This document shows positions 33,474 to 41,736 of a stretch of DNA of 41,736 bases, piece by piece. How positions within the stretch are numbered: position 1 is the first letter of the stretch; each line of letters opens with the position of its first letter. The stretch comes from Alistipes sp. (GTDB lineage Bacteria > Bacteroidota > Bacteroidia > Bacteroidales > Rikenellaceae). The stretch is taken from NCBI GenBank assembly GCA_017504485.1, contig JAFVRC010000017.1, forward strand, positions 1 through 41,736, given 5' to 3'. The translations under genes and the position numbers were made by a program. The notes under the pieces were generated by a model. It saw only the letters and a program-made list of their open reading frames with translations, was not told the origin of the DNA and did no database searches.

Positions 33474-34487
33474 ATGACACGAGAGATTGAAGTTGCCGAC
33501 AAGAGCCGCATCTATGTAGGTTGCGCGGATGAGTTATTGCAACGTCTGCTGCACGCCAAGCGTGTGATACTGCTCACCGACGAGCACGTTGCAGCGTGCC
33601 ACGCACAGCTCATCGAGCCATACGAGAGCATCGTTATCGCCCCGGGCGAAGCTTCGAAGAGCCTTGCCGAGGTGGAGCGTATATACCTGCGCCTCGTGGA
33701 GATGGGTGCCGACCGCACGACATTTATCCTCGGCGTGGGTGGCGGCGTGGTGACCGACATCGCAGGCTTCGTCGCTTCGACATATATGCGCGGCGTGGAG
33801 TTTGGCTTCGTGACCACATCGCTACTCGGGGCAGCGGATGCCTCGGTGGGTGGCAAGAATGGTGTTAATCTCGGCGGCTTCAAGAATATGGTGGGCACAT
33901 TCTCGCAACCACGCTTCGTGGTGTGCGACGCACGGCTGTTGTCCACACTACCCGACCGCGAGTTCCGCGCCGGCCTTGCCGAGGTCATCAAGAGTGCGAT
34001 ACTCGGCGATGCAGGGCTCTTCGCGCTGCTCGAAAGAGCCTCCTTTGAGGCTCTGCGCACGGATAGCACGCTGCTCGAAGAGGTACTCCTGCGCACGATA
34101 CGCATCAAGGCTTCCGTTGTCACACAGGACGAGCGCGAGGGCGGTCTGCGCCGCACGCTCAACCTCGGGCACACGCTGGCGCACGCTATCGAGAAATGCA
34201 CGCGCACGGTGAATCACGGCGAGGCCGTGGCCGTAGGGCTGCACCACATCACGCGCACGTCACTCGTACAAGGGCTTATTGCCGATGGCGATGCCGAGCG
34301 TATCTTCGCCCTGCTTCGCCACTACGGCTTCTCGACCGAGCTGCCTGCACCGCACGACGAGCTGTGCCGTGCCGTGCGCGGTGACAAGAAACGCAGCGGC
34401 CACACCATACACCTCATACTACCGACAGCCATTGGTGCTGTAATCGACCGCGAGGTAGAGCTCGACAATATTCACGACATCTTGTAA
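33474..34487 (+). CDS. aroB: 3-dehydroquinate synthase
   Basis: This 337-residue enzyme performs the second step of the shikimate pathway, cyclising DAHP to 3-dehydroquinate with NAD and a metal. NAD-binding GVGGGVVTDIAGFVASTYMRG, substrate loop DASVGGKNGVNLGG, and metal ligands in GLAEVIKSA, LNLGHTLAHAIE and NHGEAVAVGL are all present. Length is slightly short but within the family range. It is followed after 17 bases by the HAD gene, probably in one transcript. Confidence 0.96.
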   Translation: MTREIEVADKSRIYVGCADELLQRLLHAKRVILLTDEHVAACHAQLIEPYESIVIAPGEASKSLAEVERIYLRLVEMGADRTTFILGVGGGVVTDIAGFVASTYMRGVEFGFVTTSLLGAADASVGGKNGVNLGGFKNMVGTFSQPRFVVCDARLLSTLPDREFRAGLAEVIKSAILGDAGLFALLERASFEALRTDSTLLEEVLLRTIRIKASVVTQDEREGGLRRTLNLGHTLAHAIEKCTRTVNHGEAVAVGLHHITRTSLVQGLIADGDAERIFALLRHYGFSTELPAPHDELCRAVRGDKKRSGHTIHLILPTAIGAVIDREVELDNIHDIL

Positions 34488-34504
34488 CCCCAATAACACC
34501 GAAT

Positions 34505-35158
34505 ATGATTAAAGGACTTATCTTCGATATGGACGGCACGCTGGTCGATAACCTCGACTATCACGTCCTCTCATTTAGCACCTTTGCCGAGAAGAACAAT
34601 CTCAAACTTATCGCCCCCTTCGACCTACGCTACAACGGTATGCGCGGCGAGGAGATATTTCCGCTGATACTCGCACCCGAGGAGCTCGAGAGATTCACCA
34701 TACAGCAGATTATCGACATGAAGGAGGAAGCCTACCGCGAGGCCTACAGTGGCCACGTCGAGCCTATCAAGGGCCTTATGGACTTTCTGCGCGAGGCCTA
34801 CCGCGAGGGGGCACGCTGCGCCATTGGCTCGTCGGGGCAACGCCGCAACATAGAGTTTATACTCAACGAGATACCCTTCGGCGAGCTCATCTCGGCCACC
34901 GTATCGGGCGACGACGTATCGCGTGGCAAGCCCGAGCCCGACATCTTCCTGCGATGCTGCGAGCTACTCGGGTGCGAGCCTTCGGAGTGCGTCGTATTCG
35001 AGGATGCCGTGACGGGCATCAAAGCGGGCGTAGCGGCCGGCTGTAAGGTCGTCGGCATAACCACTACCGCCACGGCCGACACTCTCCGCGCCGCAGGTGC
35101 GCACTACATAATCGACGACTATCGTGGCCTATCACTTGCCATGATAGAGAGTTGGTAG
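34505..35158 (+). CDS. HAD-superfamily phosphatase/phosphomutase (beta-phosphoglucomutase-like)
   Basis: This 217-residue HAD protein carries motif I DMDGTLVDN (nucleophile Asp9, acid/base Asp11), motif II in AIGSSG, and motif III/IV in GKPEPDIFLRC and VFEDAVTGIKAG. A helical cap (about 16-85) makes it a subfamily I protein like beta-phosphoglucomutase or small sugar-phosphate phosphatases. Which reaction it performs cannot be decided from sequence. Stop is TAG. Confidence 0.87.
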   Translation: MIKGLIFDMDGTLVDNLDYHVLSFSTFAEKNNLKLIAPFDLRYNGMRGEEIFPLILAPEELERFTIQQIIDMKEEAYREAYSGHVEPIKGLMDFLREAYREGARCAIGSSGQRRNIEFILNEIPFGELISATVSGDDVSRGKPEPDIFLRCCELLGCEPSECVVFEDAVTGIKAGVAAGCKVVGITTTATADTLRAAGAHYIIDDYRGLSLAMIESW

Positions 35159-35179
35159 AGAGCATCCACGAATACAAAT

Positions 35180-35221
35180 AAAACGGCAATGGGTATCGAG
35201 TTTGGTACCCATTGCCGTTTT
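35180..35221. terminator. Bidirectional terminator between HAD and GH97 genes
   Basis: A perfect 16-bp stem AAAACGGCAATGGGTA with its complement (35206-35221) and a 10-base loop, with A- and T-tracts, lies between convergent genes. Confidence 0.9.
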
Positions 35222-35238
35222 ATTGGCAAAGGCCGCTG

Positions 35239-37461
<2,223 letters not shown>

Positions 37462-37470
37462 TTATGTTTA

Positions 37471-37492
37471 GCTATCTTGCTACAAAGATAGC
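37471..37492 (-). promoter_or_regulatory. GH97 promoter -7 box inside a palindrome
   Basis: On the minus strand the -7 box TATCTTTG (37490-37483) lies within the inverted repeat GCTATCTT-TGTAGC-AAGATAGC (37471-37492), about 35 bases before the ATG. The palindrome could be an operator for a dimeric regulator. Confidence 0.5.
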
Positions 37493-37533
37493 ATTTTTTT
37501 CGAAGTTTCGCCACTTGGCTCATCTTTTTTAGC

Positions 37534-37541
37534 TATATTTG
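37534..37541 (+). promoter_or_regulatory. -7 element of the rlmD-trmD operon promoter
   Basis: TATATTTG, 20 bases before the ATG at 37562. Confidence 0.55.
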
Positions 37542-37561
37542 CACGTTAATTATTATATCGA

Positions 37562-38971
37562 ATGTCACGCAAGAGAAGAGAACTGCCCTTCATCGAGGGG
37601 CTCGAGATAACAACCCTCGCTGCCGAGGGTAAGGCCATAGGACACTACGACGGCATGGTGGTATTTGTGCCGATGACCGTGCCCGGCGACGTGGTAGATG
37701 TGCAGATACGCGCCAAGCACCGCCGCTTCATGGAGGGGCGCGTGGTGAACTTCGTCAAGCGTTCCGAGGCTCGCTGTGAGCCCGTATGCGAACATTTTGG
37801 CGTATGCGGAGGCTGCAAGTGGCAGAACCTGCCATACGATGAGCAGCTGCGTCACAAAACGGCGCAGGTGCGCGACCAACTCACACGCATCGGCAAGGTC
37901 GAACTGCCCGAGGTACGCCCATGCCTCGGCTCGCGCAAGCAGCTCTTCTACCGCAACAAACTCGAATACACCTTCGCCGACCGCCGCTGGCTCACCTACG
38001 AAGAGATTGCCGCAGGCGAGAATATCGAGCCGGCACCGGCCTTGGGCTTCCACGTTCCGAATATGTTCGACAAGGTGCTCGACATCCGCAAGTGCCACCT
38101 GCAGGCCGACCCTTCGAATGCTATCCGCGACGAGATTAAGCGTTACTGCATCGAGCAGGGCTACACGTTCCACAACGTGCGCGAGCACGTCGGCCTTATG
38201 CGTGGCATAATCATCCGCACGGCCTCGACGGGCGACACGATGCTGTGCGTCGTGTTCAACGAGAACGACCAGAAGCGTATCACCGCACTGCTCGACCATA
38301 TCAAGGAGCAGTTTCCGCAAATCACCTCGCTCATCTACTTCGTAAACGAGAAGTGGAACGACTCGCTCACGGACCAAACGCCCGTCTGCTACGCAGGCAA
38401 GGATCATATTGTCGAGCAGATGGAGGGGTTGCAGTTCAAGGTGGGCCCCAAGTCGTTCTACCAGACCAACTCCGAGCAGGCATACGAGCTCTACAAGGTG
38501 ACGCGTGACTTTGCCGACTTGAAGGAGGGCGACACGCTCTACGACCTCTACACGGGCACGGGCACCATCGCCAACTTCTGCGCACGCCGCTGCAAGAAGG
38601 TGGTGGGCATCGAGTATGTTCCGGAGGCTATTGAGGATGCGAAGCTCAACTCCAAGCTCAACGGTATCGACAACACGGTATTCTACGCCGGCGATATGAA
38701 GCGTGTGCTCGACCGCAAGTTCATCGAGCGCAACGGTCGCCCCGATGTCATCATCCTCGACCCGCCACGTGCAGGTGTCGATGAGCCGGTCATCGAGGTT
38801 ATCCTTAACGCCGCACCCGAGCGTATCGTCTATGTAAGCTGCAACCCTGCCACGCAGGCCCGCGACCTTGCGCTGCTCGATGCGCAGTATCGCGTCGTGG
38901 CCGTACAGCCGGTCGATATGTTCCCGCATACGCACCACGTCGAAAATGTCGTGAAGCTCGTAAAACGATAG
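37562..38971 (+). CDS. rlmD: 23S rRNA (uracil-5-)-methyltransferase, RlmD/RumA-like
   Basis: This 469-residue enzyme methylates a uridine in 23S rRNA with S-adenosylmethionine. An N-terminal TRAM RNA-binding domain (about 8-68) precedes the iron-sulfur cysteines Cys72, Cys76, Cys82 and Cys85 (CEPVCEHFGVCGGCK). The C-terminal Rossmann domain shows LYDLYTGTGTIANF, ILDPPRAGVDE and the catalytic cysteine motif YVSCNPATQARDLA. Bacteroidota often carry more than one RumA-type enzyme, so whether this targets U1939 or another uridine is uncertain. It heads a four-gene operon with gaps of 6, 15 and 15 bases. Confidence 0.9.
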   Translation: MSRKRRELPFIEGLEITTLAAEGKAIGHYDGMVVFVPMTVPGDVVDVQIRAKHRRFMEGRVVNFVKRSEARCEPVCEHFGVCGGCKWQNLPYDEQLRHKTAQVRDQLTRIGKVELPEVRPCLGSRKQLFYRNKLEYTFADRRWLTYEEIAAGENIEPAPALGFHVPNMFDKVLDIRKCHLQADPSNAIRDEIKRYCIEQGYTFHNVREHVGLMRGIIIRTASTGDTMLCVVFNENDQKRITALLDHIKEQFPQITSLIYFVNEKWNDSLTDQTPVCYAGKDHIVEQMEGLQFKVGPKSFYQTNSEQAYELYKVTRDFADLKEGDTLYDLYTGTGTIANFCARRCKKVVGIEYVPEAIEDAKLNSKLNGIDNTVFYAGDMKRVLDRKFIERNGRPDVIILDPPRAGVDEPVIEVILNAAPERIVYVSCNPATQARDLALLDAQYRVVAVQPVDMFPHTHHVENVVKLVKR

Positions 38972-38977
38972 CGCACG

Positions 38978-39622
38978 ATGGCCAAGAAGATATACATACA
39001 GAGCTTCGGCGAGGAGGTGGGCAACGCCATCTCGCACGGTGTGATGTTCGTTCTCGCGCTCTGCGGTCTCCCGCTGGCGGCCATCCGCGGCTTCGTGAGC
39101 CACGGCATCGAGGGTGCCATCTGCGCGAGCATATTCACGATATCGCTGCTTGTGATGTTCCTCGGCTCGACGCTCTACCACGCCATGGCGCACGAGACAC
39201 GCCACAAGCAGGTATTCCACATCCTCGACCACATATTCATCTACGTCGCCATCGCCGGCACCTACACGCCTATCGCCATCTCGGTCATCGGAGGGTGGCA
39301 GGGCATACTTGTTGCCGTGTTGCAGTGGGCGATGGTGCTCTTCGGCATCCTGTATAAGTCGCTATCGAGCCGCTCGATACCGGCCATAAGCCTCACGATA
39401 TACTTGGTGATGGGATGGACGGTGGTGTTCTTCTTTCCGCTCTTCCTCAACAACGCCTCGACGGAGCTCGTTGCCTATATCGCGGCCGGAGGAGTGCTCT
39501 ACACCGTCGGCGCGTGGTTCTATGCCAAGAAGGGCTTTCGATACCACCACCTCGTGTGGCACCTGCTGATAAACCTCGCTGCCGCAGCGCACTACATCGC
39601 CATCGTATTCTATCTGTATTAA
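38978..39622 (+). CDS. Hemolysin III/PAQR-family membrane protein
   Basis: This 214-residue protein has about seven transmembrane helices and the conserved Ser/His/Asp pattern of the family: GSTLYHAMAH near residues 65-75, FHILDHIFIY near 80-90 and the C-terminal HHLVWHLLINLAAAAHY. In PAQR relatives these residues bind zinc and support hydrolase activity; the name hemolysin comes from one Bacillus protein and is not good evidence of toxin activity. Second gene of the rlmD-trmD operon. Confidence 0.9.
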   Translation: MAKKIYIQSFGEEVGNAISHGVMFVLALCGLPLAAIRGFVSHGIEGAICASIFTISLLVMFLGSTLYHAMAHETRHKQVFHILDHIFIYVAIAGTYTPIAISVIGGWQGILVAVLQWAMVLFGILYKSLSSRSIPAISLTIYLVMGWTVVFFFPLFLNNASTELVAYIAAGGVLYTVGAWFYAKKGFRYHHLVWHLLINLAAAAHYIAIVFYLY

Positions 39623-39637
39623 GCAAAACAACACGAC

Positions 39638-40306
39638 ATGAAGATTCACAGATTCATCTTTAACCCCATCCAGGAGAACACCTACGTCGCGTGGGACGAC
39701 ACCAACGAGTGCATCGTCATCGATGCCGGCAACGCCTCGGCACGCGAGGATAGAGCCTTGGCCGACTTCATCGAAGCGCAGGGCTTGAAGCCCATGCTGG
39801 CCGTCAATACGCACTGCCACTTCGACCATATCCTCGGCGTGGAGTTCCTGCGCGAGACCTACGGGGTGAAGTTCGCCGCCTCGTCGGCCGACCTCAAGCT
39901 CCTCAAAAGCGGCCGCGCGAGCGGTGCTATGTTCGGCATGGAGCTGGGGGCTCTGCCCGAGAGTATCGACCTCGACCTTGCCGAGGCCGAGGAGGTGCGC
40001 TTCGGCAACACCACGCTGCGCGTAATCGCTACGCCGGGGCATACACCGGGCTGCGTATCGCTGCTTGACGAGGCTACAAACGTGCTCTTCACGGGCGACA
40101 CGCTCTTCCGCGAGAGCATCGGCCGTACCGACCTGCCGGGTGGCGACTACCCTACCATCATGCGCTCGATTATCGGCGAGATTCTGCCGCTGGGCGACGA
40201 GGTGACCATCTACCCGGGCCACGGCGATAAATCGACCATCGGTCACGAGTCGCTCTACAACCCATTTGTCGTCGAGGCGCTCAACGGCGAAGTGAACTAC
40301 AACTAA
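39638..40306 (+). CDS. Metallo-beta-lactamase-fold hydrolase (glyoxalase II-like)
   Basis: This 222-residue cytosolic protein has the metal-binding motif NTHCHFDHILG (His59, His61, Asp63, His64), a further His in TPGHTPGCVSL, Asp in FTGDTLF and the C-terminal YPGHGDKSTIGHE. It resembles the short YcbL-type hydrolases of the glyoxalase II family, which act on thioesters; the true substrate is not known. It is third in the operon. Confidence 0.9.
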   Translation: MKIHRFIFNPIQENTYVAWDDTNECIVIDAGNASAREDRALADFIEAQGLKPMLAVNTHCHFDHILGVEFLRETYGVKFAASSADLKLLKSGRASGAMFGMELGALPESIDLDLAEAEEVRFGNTTLRVIATPGHTPGCVSLLDEATNVLFTGDTLFRESIGRTDLPGGDYPTIMRSIIGEILPLGDEVTIYPGHGDKSTIGHESLYNPFVVEALNGEVNYN

Positions 40307-40321
40307 ACCGCACGAAAAGCT

Positions 40322-40999
40322 ATGCGTATAGATATTTTAACTGTTGTTCCCGAGCTTTTGGTGTCGCCCCTCAACGAGTCTATTCTGAAGCGTGCGCAGG
40401 AGAGCGGCCACGCCGAGATACACATTCACAACATCCGCGACTACTCGGAGGACAAGCACCACAAGGTCGATGACTACCCTTTCGGTGGCGAGGCAGGTAT
40501 GGTGATGAAGATTGAGCCGGTGTTCCGTTGCATCGAGAAACTCAAGAGCGAGCGACACTACGACGAGATTATCTTCACCTCGCCCGACGGCATTCGCTAC
40601 GACCAGCACGAGGCCAACCGCCTCTCGATGCTCGAGAATATCATCATCCTCTGCGGCCACTACAAAGGTATAGACTACCGCATCCGCGAGCACCTCGTGA
40701 CGCGCGAGATATCGGTTGGCGACTACGTTCTGACGGGTGGCGAGCTCGCCGCAGCGATTATTACCGACTCGGTGGTGCGCCTTCTGCCGGGTGCGATTGG
40801 CGACGAGGCTTCGGCCCTCACCGACTGCTTCCAAGATGATTTATTAGCACCACCTGTCTATACCCGCCCTGCGGAGTTTAACGGCTGGAAGGTGCCCGAC
40901 GTGCTTCTTTCGGGCAACTTTGCCGAGATAGCCAAGTGGCAAGATGAGCAGGCGTTGGCACGCACAAAGGCGTTACGCCCAGACCTACTTGAAGAATAG
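40322..40999 (+). CDS. trmD: tRNA (guanine-N1-)-methyltransferase TrmD
   Basis: This 225-residue SPOUT enzyme methylates G37 of tRNAs that have G at position 36, preventing frameshifts. It shows [13 protein letters not shown] at residues about 54-66, [16 protein letters not shown] and the trefoil-knot SAM-binding [23 protein letters not shown] region. Length is typical. Start ATG 40322; stop TAG. It is the last gene of the operon and, unlike in many bacteria, is not next to rimM or rplS. Confidence 0.96.
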   Translation: MRIDILTVVPELLVSPLNESILKRAQESGHAEIHIHNIRDYSEDKHHKVDDYPFGGEAGMVMKIEPVFRCIEKLKSERHYDEIIFTSPDGIRYDQHEANRLSMLENIIILCGHYKGIDYRIREHLVTREISVGDYVLTGGELAAAIITDSVVRLLPGAIGDEASALTDCFQDDLLAPPVYTRPAEFNGWKVPDVLLSGNFAEIAKWQDEQALARTKALRPDLLEE

Positions 41000-41339
41000 G
41001 CTTTTGGCTTTTAGCCATTTAGTAAGATTAAAGAATTTAGGGAGTTTAGGGAGTTTAGCGATATGCTATTCTCCTTATTTTCATTAAATTCCCTATACTC
41101 CCTATGCTAGGTATCGTTTTCGATACCCGTGAAGGTTAAGGGGCTTAATCGCCGGAGCAATTAAAGGTATCGCCTCGCAGTTTTTTTTAGGTATTTATAT
41201 ACAAATTTACACTTAACAATTTTGTTATCAAAGGGAGCAACCGAAATTGCTCCCGAATCGTTATCTCCTACCGTGTTTTTCTCCGAGAATTTCTGTAAGA
41301 AAACAAAAGAAGCATAAAATGCCGAATAACCACATAATT
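41000..41339. other. Gene-free interval after trmD
   Basis: The 340-bp interval contains no credible gene. It holds a long imperfect inverted repeat at about 41033-41107 (GAATTTAGGGAGTTTAGGGAG against AAATTCCCTATACTCCCTA), a small perfect hairpin GGTATCG-TTTT-CGATACC at 41110-41127, and a hairpin GGGAGCAA-CCGAAA-TTGCTCCC at 41233-41254. The last may terminate the minus-strand lipoprotein gene; the first may terminate trmD, although it lacks a clean T tract. Confidence 0.6.
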
Positions 41340-41732
41340 CTACCATTTAGTTAAATTAAAATACCCACTTTCATCGTTACCGAGTCTCATTGTATTGCCG
41401 CTTATTGAAACATTATACCGTATTGTCGTTTTATCATTTTTCAAATCAATATAAGTTCCATAGTATGTATAAGTGAATTGAAGATTTTGAGTTTTTACAA
41501 CCGTACCATTCATAATAATCAGCAATTGCTCTGTTGCTGTGTTATTTTCTCTAAATATCCATACAACTTCGGTGTCAATCGTAGCATTATCCCCACTTGA
41601 ACTGCCTATAAGTTGAGACCAAGTACCAATTATAGATGGATAACCTTCGCTCGCATTGCCTTCATCTTTTTCGCACGAAACAAATCCTACCATTGTTGCA
41701 CATAGCAACATCAATCCGAAAATCTTTTTCAT
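41340..41732 (-). CDS. Small lipocalin-like lipoprotein
   Basis: This 130-residue protein has a lipoprotein signal ending GFVSC (Cys20) followed by EKDEG, an acidic patch like the surface-export signals of Bacteroidetes lipoproteins. The mature part has the pattern of small lipocalin-like proteins: IIGTWSQL near the start, alternating beta strands with FRENNTATE, TYTYYGTYIDL and a final GNTMRL...YFNLTKW. Such proteins are common, single-domain and mostly uncharacterised. The gene is complete, starting 4 bases from the window end, so its promoter is outside. Codons are more AT-rich than in the neighbouring trmD operon. Confidence 0.8.
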   Translation of the reverse strand: MKKIFGLMLLCATMVGFVSCEKDEGNASEGYPSIIGTWSQLIGSSSGDNATIDTEVVWIFRENNTATEQLLIIMNGTVVKTQNLQFTYTYYGTYIDLKNDKTTIRYNVSISGNTMRLGNDESGYFNLTKW

Positions 41733-41736
41733 AATA

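Noticed and set aside
37565-39232. 555-codon minus-strand open frame opposite rlmD and the hemolysin-III-like gene
   Set aside because: It spans two real operon genes in antisense and has low-complexity Val/Leu/Ala/His composition.
41161-41346. 61-codon minus-strand open frame before the end of the lipocalin-like gene
   Set aside because: It runs through two hairpins, has no recognisable features and overlaps the end of the lipoprotein gene.

Overview
The window comes from a Bacteroidota (Bacteroidales) chromosome, most likely a gut commensal of the Rikenellaceae/Alistipes type; the order is well supported, the genus is a guess. The evidence is a short 286-residue primary sigma factor without region 1.1, many promoters of the Bacteroidota form (TTTG, about 19-20 bases, TAnnTTTG), a SusB-type GH97 enzyme, many exported glycan-active proteins and lipoproteins, and an adenosylcobalamin-dependent ribonucleotide reductase. 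TAG, TAA and TGA are all ordinary stops. I saw no prophage, transposase, CRISPR array or rRNA.

Layout. 1-2.7 kb: a GH20 hexosaminidase lipoprotein between two nearly identical 192-bp AT-rich direct repeats. 2.8-5.3 kb (minus): an HtrA/Deg protease followed 26 bp later by the primary sigma factor. 5.4-10.1 kb: two tandem paralogous exported glycosidase-like proteins. The second carries upstream a leftover 5' piece of htrA, so a unit of htrA 5' end, divergent promoters and glycosidase gene was duplicated; a large hairpin sits on the junction. 10.2-14.0 kb: mannitol-1-phosphate dehydrogenase gene broken by an in-frame TAG, an organophosphate:phosphate-antiporter-family transporter, and mnmA. 14.1-16.7 kb (minus): class II ribonucleotide reductase with a structured leader. 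17-21.3 kb (minus): exported nucleoside hydrolase, an overlapping 42-residue small ORF, and a 1080-residue lipoprotein joining surface-type modules to a DNase I-like domain. This looks like an extracellular nucleic-acid scavenging operon.

21.4-26.5 kb: radical SAM protein, NhaD-like antiporter, CE7 acetyl esterase (minus), GT2 glycosyltransferase and a small membrane-anchored protein. 26.6-31.3 kb: tRNA-Ser(GGA), then tagaturonate reductase, altronate dehydratase and an exported esterase (a galacturonate/pectin theme), then initiator tRNA-Met. 31.6-37.4 kb: typA (minus), aroB and a beta-phosphoglucomutase-like HAD protein (plus), GH97 alpha-glucosidase (minus). 37.6-41.0 kb: a four-gene operon of rlmD-like RNA methyltransferase, hemolysin-III-like membrane protein, metallo-beta-lactamase-fold hydrolase and trmD. 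The window ends with a small lipocalin-like lipoprotein on the minus strand.

Most of the content is core metabolism and RNA modification mixed with polysaccharide use. The least ordinary items are the tandem duplication with its htrA scar, the nucleoside hydrolase/small peptide/nuclease operon, the repeat-flanked hexosaminidase, the interrupted mtlD and the nrdJ leader.
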